Shown here piece by piece: positions 15,770 to 23,682 of a stretch of 64,000 bases of DNA. The number at the start of each line of letters is the position of its first letter. The first letter of the stretch is position 1. This DNA is from Geomonas oryzisoli. GTDB lineage: Bacteria > Desulfobacterota > Desulfuromonadia > Geobacterales > Geobacteraceae. The notes under the pieces are model-generated. The model saw only the letters and a list, made by a program, of their open reading frames with translations, searched no databases and was not told the DNA's origin. Both the position numbers and the translations under genes were made by a program. The stretch is taken from contig NZ_CP076723.1 in the NCBI RefSeq assembly GCF_018986915.1, forward strand, positions 2,265,501 through 2,329,500. The letters are read 5' to 3'.

Positions 15770-18250
15770 TCATTGAATTTCAGCCACCGCCGCCTGCGCC
15801 CTGGCAACGATCTGCGCGGGCTCCTCGAAGCGGAACGATAGCGGTTTCCCGAAGGTGACCGTCACCGTGCCGCGCCTGGGGATGCCGGTGTGCTTCGGCG
15901 GGAGGATCTTGTCGGTCCCCGCGATCTTAACCGGCACGATGGGAATCTCCAGTTCCTTGGCGATGATGCCCAGGCCGAGCTGGAAGTCCTGCATGGTACC
16001 GTCGTGCGAGTGGCCACCCTCGGGGAAGATCAGGGTGTTCAGCCCCCGGTCGGTGAGCTTTCCCATGTACCTGACGGCCGTGGAGAAGCCGCTGGTCTGA
16101 GGCAGCGGGAACAGGTTCAGGAACAGGGTGCCGTACTGGTAGGCAGCCAGGCGCCAGAAGCGGTCCAGACCGTGGTAGTCGCCGAAGAAGAATTCCTCCC
16201 AGGCGGCGGTCGCGGTACGGTAACGGACCTCCCTGGGGAGCGCGAACATGAGGGAAGGCTGGTCGAAATACCCCAGGTGGTTGGCGATGAAGATGACCGG
16301 GCCCTCAAGCTGCTCGACGTTCTCGCGCCCGCGCACCTCGAGCCTCGCAAAGAGGCGGTACAGGGGGTAGTTCAGGAGCGCGTCCCCCAGCATGCGCAGG
16401 GCGCGGACCGGAGCCGTGTTGGTCCAGAAGCGGTAGTGGCCGCGCCGGTGCCCCTTCTCGCGCCGGGCGATGATGCGACGCACCTCGGCGACCCTGGTCT
16501 GCGGGCCGATCTGGGAGTCCTCGATATCGAGCCTGAATTCCTGCTCGAGGTAGTTGACCAGTTCCAGGCGGCCGATGGAGGTGAGCCCGAGATCCGCGAC
16601 CAGCAGGGAATCCTCCCTGATATCGCCGGCATCGGTGCCGGTGACCTTGGCGAGCAGGTTCACCAGGTGGTCCTGGGTCGCCCCGGAGCCGCCGGCGGCT
16701 GCGCCCTGCTTCACCTGCTCCTTGACCTGGAACTTTCTGATTTTAAGCGTGGTGGTCTTGGGGAACTCCGGCTCGCGCCAGATGGTGTAGCCGGTGATCT
16801 GGTGCATGGTGTCGAGCTGGGAGTTGGCCCGGGCCAGGATCTCGTCGGGTTTGGCGCCGCTGTCGTCCAAAAGGAGAACCGCGTGCACCTCCTCGCCGGC
16901 GCCGCGGTCCAGGCCGATGACGCACGATTCCTTCACCCCGGGGACCTTGTTCAGGACCGCCTCCAGCTCGTCGGGATAGACGTTGACCCCGCCGCCGGTG
17001 ACGATGAGCTCCTTCTCGCGCCCCTTGATGGTGAGCCAGCCGTCGGCTCCGATCTCGCCCAGGTCGCCGGTCTTGAACCAGCCGTCCTCCGTGAAGGCGG
17101 CCCTGGTCGCCTGTTCGTTCTGGTAGTAGCCCGGAAAAACGTTGTCTCCTCTCACCACCACTTCCTTGCCGTCCAGCCTCAGCTCCACCCCCGGCAGCGG
17201 CGGCCCGACCGAACCGGCCACCTGCTTCTCCACGGTGTTGACGCAGAGAACCGGCGAGCACTCGGAAAGCCCGTACCCCTCGAGCACGGTAAAGCCCATG
17301 CTGTCCCAGAAGCGGAACACCTCGGGGTCGAGCGGCGCCCCGCCCGAGACGAACACGGTAAAGTTGGCGCCGAACTTTTTCTGCACCGGGAAGAACAGTT
17401 TCTTCCGGGCCGGCTTGGAAAGCCCCTGCCCCAGCTGCGTGAGCGACGCGAAGGCGCCGGTCAGATGCTTCTCGGCCAGCTCCCGCTCGATGGTGGTTTT
17501 CAACAGCTGCATCAGCCGCGGCACCGACATGATCACGTAGACGTCTTCCTCGCCCAGCGCCTCCATGATGGCGGAAGGCTTGAGGGTGCGCGGGTAGATG
17601 ACGGCGGCGCCGCGGTACAGCGGCGTGAAGAAGCCCCCCATCTGCTCGAACATGTGCGACAGCGGCAGCAGCGACAGAAAGGAAAACTCGGGGGTGATGA
17701 TGGGAACCTGACGGTTGATCTGGACCATGTTGGCCACCAGGTTCCCGTGGGTCAGGATCACCCCTTTGGGGTTGCCGGTGGTACCCGAGGTGTAGATGAG
17801 CTGGGCGATGTCGTCGGGGCCCGGGTGCACCACGTCGGCGTAGGGGGGGGCGTCCTCGAGCAGATACTTCAGGTCCTCCAGGAGCAGACCATCCGGAACG
17901 TCGAGCCGCTCCGGCTTGAACCGGCTCTGCAGCACCACCTTGGCCTGGGTGAGCTTCAGGATCGATTCGGCGCGGCCGCGGTCCGACATGAAATCGACGG
18001 GAACGGCGATGGCGCCGCGCATGATGATGCCCCAGTAGGCAACGCCCCACCAGGACGAGTTCGGCCCCCATAACAGCACGCGATCCCCGGGCGCCACGCC
18101 CTGACGCGCGAGCAGCCCCGCCATCTTCAGGGAGAGCTCGGAGAGCTCGCGATACGAAACCGCGAAGCGGCGCACGCCGGTTCGGTTCACCAGAGCGGTC
18201 TTATCCCCCCGCGGCGCAAAGCTATGAAAAAGATCTACCAGTGTCCGCAT
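15770..18250 (-). CDS. Acyl-CoA/ACP ligase, carrier protein and PlsC acyltransferase fusion
   Basis: 826 residues from the ATG at 18250, which has GGGAG six bases upstream; a longer frame runs to 18349 but lacks a good site. Domain order: AMP-binding ligase (about 1-515; YTSGTTGNPKG at 153-163, GYGLSECSP, KTGDLGEI), acyl carrier protein (about 530-600, LGLTSI with the phosphopantetheine Ser near 555), then PlsC-type acyltransferase (about 640-820, NHLGYFD near 655 and FPEGGHS near 743). All key residues are intact. The protein could activate a fatty acid, load it on its own carrier and transfer it to a lysophospholipid. E. coli Aas has acyltransferase first and no built-in carrier. Confidence 0.9.
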   Translation of the reverse strand: MRTLVDLFHSFAPRGDKTALVNRTGVRRFAVSYRELSELSLKMAGLLARQGVAPGDRVLLWGPNSSWWGVAYWGIIMRGAIAVPVDFMSDRGRAESILKLTQAKVVLQSRFKPERLDVPDGLLLEDLKYLLEDAPPYADVVHPGPDDIAQLIYTSGTTGNPKGVILTHGNLVANMVQINRQVPIITPEFSFLSLLPLSHMFEQMGGFFTPLYRGAAVIYPRTLKPSAIMEALGEEDVYVIMSVPRLMQLLKTTIERELAEKHLTGAFASLTQLGQGLSKPARKKLFFPVQKKFGANFTVFVSGGAPLDPEVFRFWDSMGFTVLEGYGLSECSPVLCVNTVEKQVAGSVGPPLPGVELRLDGKEVVVRGDNVFPGYYQNEQATRAAFTEDGWFKTGDLGEIGADGWLTIKGREKELIVTGGGVNVYPDELEAVLNKVPGVKESCVIGLDRGAGEEVHAVLLLDDSGAKPDEILARANSQLDTMHQITGYTIWREPEFPKTTTLKIRKFQVKEQVKQGAAAGGSGATQDHLVNLLAKVTGTDAGDIREDSLLVADLGLTSIGRLELVNYLEQEFRLDIEDSQIGPQTRVAEVRRIIARREKGHRRGHYRFWTNTAPVRALRMLGDALLNYPLYRLFARLEVRGRENVEQLEGPVIFIANHLGYFDQPSLMFALPREVRYRTATAAWEEFFFGDYHGLDRFWRLAAYQYGTLFLNLFPLPQTSGFSTAVRYMGKLTDRGLNTLIFPEGGHSHDGTMQDFQLGLGIIAKELEIPIVPVKIAGTDKILPPKHTGIPRRGTVTVTFGKPLSFRFEEPAQIVARAQAAVAEIQ

Positions 18251-18575
18251 CTCTGACTCCCGTAGGCGGCGCATGTCAGTTGCAGCTTTATGAGGTACCA
18301 TCACAACTTCGAACGAAAAGAAAGATCGGGCGGCACCACCTACTGACACTACTAAACGTCCGCATCATCTTCCCAAGGAAGCATTGTCACACGTGCGCAT
18401 CGCTTTGGCAACCATGCAGCGCTGCCGAGCAATCAATCGCGGCGCTGTGAGCAACTGCTACGGGCAAGGGAGTTTAACCGAAGCCCGCCGCAAAACCAAT
18501 CCCAAAACAGAAATAAAGAGCGGACTGAGCCGCAAACGCAGATGCTTACCCCTTTACCGCAGTATCTATGCAACA
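18251..18575. other. Intergenic 325 bp, promoter region of the ligase-MFS-lipoprotein operon
   Basis: The transcript of the fusion gene must start here or upstream. I could not find a convincing -35/-10 pair. No open frame with a ribosome binding site was found. A poorly supported ATG-rich extension of the fusion gene runs to 18349. Confidence 0.35.
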
Positions 18576-18606
18576 AAAAAAGCCGCCCCGTTAGGGAGCG
18601 GCTTTT
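18576..18606 (-). terminator. Terminator of the MucR-type gene
   Basis: AAAAGCCGC and GCGGCTTTT form a stem closed by CCCGTTAGGGA. The minus strand runs into a T run. It lies 19 bp past the stop of the regulator. Confidence 0.85.
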
Positions 18607-18624
18607 AAACCGAATCAGTGCGGA

Positions 18625-19170
18625 TCAGGCCACCTTCGCCTTTGCACTGTCCTTGGGAGCCTTGGCCCCTTTGGTGACCTTGGCGGGCTTGGCCGGCTTG
18701 ACAGGCTTGGCCGCCTTGGCGGCCTTGGCGGGAACCGCCTTCTTCGCCTCGATGTTGGCCATGCGCACGCCGCGCGCCTTGGCGAGATTGTCGGCCAGAC
18801 CGCGGTCCAGGGCCATTTTCCGGCGCGCTTCGGAGTAGTTCTTGGCCGCCAGCGGCTGCTTGCCCGGAATGCCGAACTGCTTCTTGTACTCGCCCGGCTT
18901 CATGCCATGCGCGGTGTTCAGGTGACGGGCCAGCGTCTTGAAGCCCCCTTTGCCACACAGCATGCAGACGACCTCGCCTTTCTTGAACGCTTCTTTTACT
19001 GTCAAGGAAGCTTTGGGTTCCTCTACACCCTCGACAGGTTCACCGGCTTCAAGATTTTTGAGGGCGCTGTGCACTTTGCTGATTTCGAATATAAGCTGAT
19101 CAGAAGTCATCGGAGTGCTAGACGCATGTGACGCCACGATCTGAGCTGCGATTTCTACCAAAGTTGCCAT
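18625..19170 (-). CDS. MucR/Ros-family regulator with alanine-lysine-proline tail
   Basis: 181 residues from the ATG at 19170, preceded by GGAGG at 7 bases. The core has a C2H2-type zinc finger (VCMLCGKGGFKTLARHLNTA, about 68-87) followed by the GMKPGEYKKQFG stretch typical of MucR/Ros proteins. The tail from about 145 is a repeat of Lys, Ala and Pro (PAKAAKAAKPVKPAKPAK), resembling a histone-H1-like DNA-compacting tail. MucR proteins bind AT-rich DNA in regulatory regions, much as H-NS does. The tail may raise non-specific DNA affinity (inference). It has its own promoter and terminator and is monocistronic. Confidence 0.9.
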   Translation of the reverse strand: MATLVEIAAQIVASHASSTPMTSDQLIFEISKVHSALKNLEAGEPVEGVEEPKASLTVKEAFKKGEVVCMLCGKGGFKTLARHLNTAHGMKPGEYKKQFGIPGKQPLAAKNYSEARRKMALDRGLADNLAKARGVRMANIEAKKAVPAKAAKAAKPVKPAKPAKVTKGAKAPKDSAKAKVA

Positions 19171-19203
19171 TGATATCCCTCCATTGATCATTATGTACCT
19201 TGG

Positions 19204-19234
19204 ATTATAGTGGCAGGTTTCCAAGCATTGTCAA
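19204..19234 (-). promoter_or_regulatory. Promoter of the MucR-type gene
   Basis: On the minus strand a perfect TTGACA and a perfect TATAAT are separated by 19 bp, 34 bp before the chosen ATG. The spacing is 2 bp longer than ideal. Confidence 0.65.
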
Positions 19235-19544
19235 ATCAACAAAATAAACTTTTTATGTATGTCATCCGTGATAGCAAGAGAGGAGGATCAATGACAGGCA
19301 ATGGGCCTGAGCGTTGTCAGTATCCCCAGAAGAGAAACCGACAGAATGTTCGATTGCCTGAGGTATAAAAGAGAATGAGCCTGTTGCTGCCGTACCAGAT
19401 ACAGAAAGACGCTTTGGTATACCATCCGGCCTCGTTCCGGGTAGCGGAGCGACGTCCCGGCGCACCGGGCAACACTACCTGGGCGGTAGGGAAAAGATTT
19501 ACCAGAAATAACTTTTATTTTAGTCAACAAGTAGAGTTTTATGG
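19235..19544. other. Divergent intergenic stretch, no gene seen
   Basis: About 310 bp lie between the promoter of the MucR-type gene (minus) and the promoter of the SAM riboswitch (plus). Short frames on the minus strand lack start signals. AT-rich patches near 19500-19540 are plausible MucR-type binding targets, but no consensus was testable here. Confidence 0.35.
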
Positions 19545-19573
19545 TTGACAAAAGGACAGTGCCTCAGTATTAC
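19545..19573 (+). promoter_or_regulatory. Promoter of the SAM-riboswitch transcript
   Basis: TTGACA at 19545-19550, 17-bp spacer, TATTAC at 19568-19573. The inferred transcription start is about 40 bp before the riboswitch. Confidence 0.8.
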
Positions 19574-19619
19574 TAGAGTCACGGATTAAAGCAGCACCCC
19601 TGACAACCGAATAGCATAA

Positions 19620-19722
19620 CTTATCCAGAGCGATCGAGGGACTGGCCCTATGACATCGCGGCAACCTCCCCACGGGGGGAAGGTGCCAAATCCAGCGGAA
19701 CGGCAACGTTCCGAAAGATAAG
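19620..19722 (+). ncRNA. SAM-I riboswitch (S-box)
   Basis: The aptamer opens with CTTATCCAGAG and closes with GATAAG (P1 helix, 19620-19625 with 19717-19722). The conserved GAGGGACTGGCCC, GGCAACC and AAGGTGCCAAATCC blocks of the S-box appear in the right order. It binds S-adenosylmethionine and, when bound, favours the terminator that follows, turning off the two downstream PLP enzymes. Confidence 0.97.
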
Positions 19723-19742
19723 GAAGTGCGGACCGACAATAG

Positions 19743-19777
19743 AAAAGTCCCCTTCCGACCCCGGAAGGGGACTTTTT
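19743..19777 (+). terminator. Expression-platform terminator of the SAM riboswitch
   Basis: AAAAGTCCCCTTCC pairs with GGAAGGGGACTTTTT. It is 20 bp after the aptamer and 16 bp before the first ATG, the position expected for a transcription-attenuating S-box. Confidence 0.93.
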
Positions 19778-19793
19778 CCATTTGGAGGCTACG

Positions 19794-20939
19794 ATGCACA
19801 TCGCAACCACTGCAGCACAGATAGGACTCGAGCGCGAGAGCCGGACCGGCGCGGTCACGGTCCCCATCTATCAGACCGCCACCTTCCGCCACCCCGGCCT
19901 GGGCCAGAGCACCGGGTACGATTACAGCCGCTCCGGCAACCCGACCCGCCAGGCCCTGGAGGAAGGGATCGCAAAACTCGAAGGCGCGAGCCGCGGCTTC
20001 GCCTACGCCTCCGGAATGGCCGCCATCACGAGCCTCATGTTCCTGTTTCAACAGGGAGACCACCTGATCGTCACCGAGGACCTCTACGGCGGAAGCTACC
20101 GGCTGTTCGAGAAGCTGTTCCAGCAGTTCGGCCTGAGCTTCAGCTACGTCGACACGAGCGACGTGGAGCTGGTGCGCCGGGCGATCCGCCCGAACACCCG
20201 CGCCCTGTTCGTGGAATCGCTCACCAATCCGCTGCTCAAGGTGGCCGACGTGCGGCGACTGGCCGAGATTTGTAAGGGCAACGACATGCTCTGCATCGTC
20301 GACAACACCTTCCTCACCCCGTACCTGTTGCGCTGCCTCGACCTCGGCGCCGACATCACCGTCTACTCGGGGAGCAAGTACCTGGCCGGGCACAACGACG
20401 TGGTCTGCGGCCTGGTGGCGGTAAAAGACGCGGCCCTCGCGGAAAAGGTCTATTTCCACCAAAACGGCGCCGGCGCGGTCCTGGGACCGCAGGATTCCTG
20501 GCTCACCGTCCGCGGCATCAAGACGCTCAGCATCCGCATGGACCGCCAGCAGGAAAACGCCCTGGCGCTGGCCCAGTGGCTTACCCGGCACCCGCGGGTG
20601 GGACGGGTCTACTATCCCGGGCTCCCCGACCACCCGGGGCACGACCTGATGAAGCACCAGTGCGGAGGCTTCGGCGCCATGATCGCCTTCGAGGTGACCG
20701 AACCGGAGCTGGTGAACCAGCTCCTGATGAAGACGGAGCTCATCTCCTTCGCCGAGAGCCTCGGCGGGGTCGAGAGCCTGATCACCTTCCCGCGGGTGCA
20801 GACCCACGCGGACATCGAGCCCGAGAAACTGCAGCGGCTCGGCATCAACCACCTGCTGCTGCGCCTGTCGGTGGGAATAGAAGACAAAGACGACCTGATC
20901 GCCGACCTGGCCCAGGCATTCGAAGGAGAGCACGCATGA
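19794..20939 (+). CDS. metI-like: Cystathionine gamma-synthase / O-acetylhomoserine thiolyase-type PLP enzyme
   Basis: 381 residues. A member of the Cys/Met-metabolism PLP family: YDYSRSGNPTR near the N-terminus, SGSKYLAGHNDVV with the PLP lysine at about 195, and a C-terminal LRLSVGIEDKDDL. Length and motifs fit MetI (cystathionine gamma-synthase with thiolyase activity). The ATG at 19794 is preferred over a TTG at 19782 because GGAGG sits 5 bases before it. The gene follows a SAM-I riboswitch and overlaps the next gene by 4 bp (ATGA), the same order as the SAM-riboswitch-controlled metI-metC of Bacillus. It would act in methionine synthesis, joining activated homoserine with cysteine or sulfide. 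Confidence 0.88.
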   Translation: MHIATTAAQIGLERESRTGAVTVPIYQTATFRHPGLGQSTGYDYSRSGNPTRQALEEGIAKLEGASRGFAYASGMAAITSLMFLFQQGDHLIVTEDLYGGSYRLFEKLFQQFGLSFSYVDTSDVELVRRAIRPNTRALFVESLTNPLLKVADVRRLAEICKGNDMLCIVDNTFLTPYLLRCLDLGADITVYSGSKYLAGHNDVVCGLVAVKDAALAEKVYFHQNGAGAVLGPQDSWLTVRGIKTLSIRMDRQQENALALAQWLTRHPRVGRVYYPGLPDHPGHDLMKHQCGGFGAMIAFEVTEPELVNQLLMKTELISFAESLGGVESLITFPRVQTHADIEPEKLQRLGINHLLLRLSVGIEDKDDLIADLAQAFEGEHA

Positions 20940-22072
20940 AATTCGCCACCGAACTGATCCACGGCGTCGACCCGATCGACCCCGAGCACGGCTCCGTAAG
21001 CCACCCCATCTACCTCTCGTCGACCTTCGCGCAGCGCTCGGTAGACAGCTTCGGCCGCTACGACTACGCCCGCTCCGGCAACCCGACCCGCGAGGCGCTG
21101 GAGGAGGCGATCGCCGGTCTGGAAAAGGGAGCGGTCGGCCTGGCCTTCGCGTCGGGGATCGCGGCCACCGCCTCCACCCTGCTCCTGTTCAAGCCGGGCG
21201 ATCACCTGGTGGTGTGCGAAGACGTCTACGGCGGCACCTTCCGGCTCCTCACCACCTTGTTCAAGGGATGGGGACTCGAGGCCACCTTCGTGGATGCCAC
21301 CGACAACGCCGCCATCGCCGCCGCGATCCGGCCCGAAACAAAGGCCCTCTACCTGGAGACGCCGTCCAACCCGCTGATCAAGATCACCGATCTCGCCGCC
21401 GCGGTCGACCTGGCGAGGGAGAACGGCATCCTCACCATCGTGGACAACACGTTCATGACCCCGTACCTGCAGCGGCCGCTGGAGCTTGGCTGCGACATCG
21501 TGGTGCACAGCGGCACCAAGTTCCTGAACGGCCACTCCGACGTGATCTGCGGTTTCGCGGTCGCCAAGGACCCGGAACTGGGGCAGCGGCTGCGCTTCAT
21601 CCAGAACGCCTTCGGCGCGGTGCTCGGTCCGCAGGACAGCTGGCTGGTGCTGCGCGGCCTGAAAACCCTCAAGGTCCGCATGGAGGAGCACCAGGCAAGT
21701 GCGCGAAAGATCGTGGCCTGGCTGGGCGAGCAGAAGGCGGTGCAGCGGGTCTACTATCCCGGCCTCCCCGACCACCCGGGTTACGAGATCCACAACCGCC
21801 AGGCCGGCGGTCCCGGGGGCGTGCTCTCCTTCGAGCTTGACAGCTACGACACCACCAAGCGTCTCCTGGAAGGGGTGAAGCTGGCTGCCTTCGCGGTCAG
21901 CCTGGGGGGCGTGGAGAGCATCCTCTCCTACCCCGCCAAGATGTCGCACGCGGCCATGCCCCCGGCCGAGCGCGAGGCCCGCGGCATCAAGGACACCCTG
22001 GTCCGTCTCTCGGTGGGTCTCGAGGACCCGGACGACCTCATCGCAGACATGGCGAGGTTCCTCAACGTTTAA
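20936..22072 (+). CDS. metC-like: Cystathionine beta-lyase-type PLP enzyme
   Basis: 378 residues, paralogous to the gene before it. Motifs: YDYARSGNPTRE, SGTKFLNGHSDV with PLP lysine at about 195, and LVRLSVGLEDPDDL. It likely cleaves cystathionine to homocysteine, pyruvate and ammonia, but it could be a gamma-lyase or synthase; the family is hard to separate from sequence alone. The start is the ATG overlapping the stop of the gene upstream. A longer frame reading through from 20576 is a misassignment. A terminator follows at 22275, after two repeat elements. Confidence 0.85.
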   Translation: MKFATELIHGVDPIDPEHGSVSHPIYLSSTFAQRSVDSFGRYDYARSGNPTREALEEAIAGLEKGAVGLAFASGIAATASTLLLFKPGDHLVVCEDVYGGTFRLLTTLFKGWGLEATFVDATDNAAIAAAIRPETKALYLETPSNPLIKITDLAAAVDLARENGILTIVDNTFMTPYLQRPLELGCDIVVHSGTKFLNGHSDVICGFAVAKDPELGQRLRFIQNAFGAVLGPQDSWLVLRGLKTLKVRMEEHQASARKIVAWLGEQKAVQRVYYPGLPDHPGYEIHNRQAGGPGGVLSFELDSYDTTKRLLEGVKLAAFAVSLGGVESILSYPAKMSHAAMPPAEREARGIKDTLVRLSVGLEDPDDLIADMARFLNV

Positions 22073-22100
22073 GAGAGGCGGCATCGCGTCTGCCATACCC

Positions 22101-22130
22101 TGTAGGGGCGGATTATCATTCGCCCCCTCC
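22101..22130. repeat. Dispersed palindrome TGTAGGGGCG... (family A), copy 1
   Basis: TGTAGGGGCG and CGCCCC flank GATTATCATT, an imperfect palindrome of 30 bp. Two further copies are at 38222-38249 and 45240-45264. It sits between the metC-like stop and its terminator, in a position free of coding. Confidence 0.75.
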
Positions 22131-22152
22131 ATTGCGCACACCTTACAAGCAG

Positions 22153-22261
22153 TTACGCAAAGTACGCTGAGTATCCGCGATGATCGCAAAGAAAGGCTCT
22201 TGAGGTAATCCCCACAAGTTTTCATTGCGGTCTTTGCGCCTACTTCGGGTCCTTTGCGTAA
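22153..22261. repeat. Nested inverted repeat built of CGCAAAG units (family B)
   Basis: TTACGCAAAG (22153-22162) and CTTTGCGTAA (22252-22261) are exact complements about 90 bp apart, and a second pair (CGCAAAG near 22185; CTTTGCG near 22231) lies inside. The whole could fold as one long stem in RNA read from either strand. It looks like a REP-type element, not a gene part. Confidence 0.65.
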
Positions 22262-22274
22262 CCGCTTTTCAACA

Positions 22275-22306
22275 AGAAAGCCCGGGAAAATCTCTCCCGG
22301 GCTTTC
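22275..22306 (+). terminator. Terminator shared by the metC-like gene and the J-domain-like gene
   Basis: GAAAGCCCGGGA pairs with TCCCGGGCTTTC. The minus strand also ends in T residues, so it can serve the convergent gene that stops at 22333. Confidence 0.8.
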
Positions 22307-22332
22307 GTAATCTCTCTACCCCCTCCCCTGCC

Positions 22333-23682
22333 TCACCTTCTCCACTTGAAGCTCACCGTCTTCACCCCCGGTATCGCCTGCTGGAAGACGGCCAGCCCCT
22401 CGTCGGTGATGCTGTTGCCGCTGCTGGTCAGCCCCTGCAGCCCCTGCATCCCCTGCAGGTAGACCAGGCCGCGGTCGGAGATACGGGTCTGGTACAGATA
22501 GATCCTCTTCAGGTTCGCCAGGGTCGAGATGCTGAGCAGCGCGGCGTCGGTAAGCCCCGAGCCGCACAGGTAGAGCTCCTCGAGCCCGGAGAGATGGACG
22601 ATGCTGTCCAGGTCGGCGTCACAGACGTCGTAAAGATAGAGCGCCTGCAGGTCCTCGGGACGCACCCCCTGCAGCTGTTTGAGCTTCCGGCTCGCCCCCT
22701 CTTTCACGTCCAGGCGCAACGCCTGGTCCAGGGCGACCCTAACGGCGCCGATGGCGGGGCCCGCTTTCTTCCAGGCGTTGAAACCGACCGAGTGAAGATC
22801 GCGCTGGTAGAGATCGCCGCACTGTTCGTCGCCGGGAAAGGACACCACGCGGCTGTGCCTCGCCGCCCCCTGCGTCCGTCCACTGCCCTGCCCCCCTTGC
22901 AGCGCAGCCAGGCGTCGCTCGGCACGCGCGATGTTTATCTCGGCGGCCGCCACCAGGTCGGCGAAGAGATCGCTCCCTGCGGCGGCGCTCTCATCGACGC
23001 GCAGCTTGAAACGGTGCACGTAACTGCCGCGCAACTGCTCGATCTGCTCGTGGATCTCCCGGATCGCCTCGATCTCGACGGCTATCTGCTTCTTAAGCCG
23101 CGCCAGCTCGGCCCTCAGGTCGCTTTGCTCGGCCTGTTCGGGGAAATGGCGCCGCCAGCTCCTGAGGATCTCGCGCAGGGCCCGGTGGTCCTCGTCGGCA
23201 TAGGCCTTGTTGGCCTTCAGCATCAGCTCGTGCCGCAGCGAGCCGGCGCCCTCCCCGGCCAGGTCGGGGTGGATGGCCTTGGCGACCTCACGGTAGAGCG
23301 CCTTTATGTCCTGGGGATCCGACTTCCAGACCCGACCGCGCGCCTGGCCTTCCCCCCGGAAGGTCGTGCCGCTTCGGTAGGTCTGACCATCGCTGCGGTC
23401 TTCCTTGTGACTGCGGCCGGCCGGTTCGTCCTCGGCGCCGTCATCGCCGTCCGGAACGTAAGCGCCGGTCAACCGCGCTATCTCGTGCTCCAGCCGTTCC
23501 AGCTCGGCCATGCGCCGCCCCAGCGTCTGCTGGTAATTCCTCTCGAAACCCGCGATCTCCTCGCGCAACTGGTTCAATACGGCGGCAGCCTCGGCGTGGC
23601 GGGCGCGCAGGGAGGCAAGCTCGGCCCGTTTCTGCTCGAGCTCTGTTTCCCCGGAAGACCTCTGTTGATAGTGGGCAGTCAT
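22333..23682 (-). CDS. J-domain-like protein with coiled coils and leucine-rich-repeat C-terminus
   Basis: 449 residues. A coiled coil (about 12-75) with Glu/Arg/Leu heptads is followed by an acidic linker, then a J-domain-like helix pair around the HPD at 138-140 (DIKALYREVAKAIHPDLAG), a second coiled coil (about 185-235) and a C-terminal set of four to five LRR-like strand repeats (LQALYLYDVCD, LEELYLCGSGLTD, LKRIYLYQTRISDRGL, GLTSSGNSITDEGL; about 325-440). J domains recruit DnaK-type chaperones through HPD. Here the J domain is not N-terminal as in DnaJ and the LRR part may bind a client. It is not DnaJ itself. It is monocistronic and faces the metC-like gene. Confidence 0.8.
   Translation of the reverse strand: MTAHYQQRSSGETELEQKRAELASLRARHAEAAAVLNQLREEIAGFERNYQQTLGRRMAELERLEHEIARLTGAYVPDGDDGAEDEPAGRSHKEDRSDGQTYRSGTTFRGEGQARGRVWKSDPQDIKALYREVAKAIHPDLAGEGAGSLRHELMLKANKAYADEDHRALREILRSWRRHFPEQAEQSDLRAELARLKKQIAVEIEAIREIHEQIEQLRGSYVHRFKLRVDESAAAGSDLFADLVAAAEINIARAERRLAALQGGQGSGRTQGAARHSRVVSFPGDEQCGDLYQRDLHSVGFNAWKKAGPAIGAVRVALDQALRLDVKEGASRKLKQLQGVRPEDLQALYLYDVCDADLDSIVHLSGLEELYLCGSGLTDAALLSISTLANLKRIYLYQTRISDRGLVYLQGMQGLQGLTSSGNSITDEGLAVFQQAIPGVKTVSFKWRR

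Noticed and set aside
20576..20935. N-terminal extension of the metC-like gene
   Set aside because: It overlaps the metI-like coding region by 360 bp and encodes low-complexity Arg/Pro sequence. ATG at 20936 with ATGA coupling is the better start.
20612..22225. 537-codon minus frame opposite the metC-like gene
   Set aside because: No family match, composition typical of antisense shadow. The plus strand carries two clear PLP enzymes under a riboswitch.
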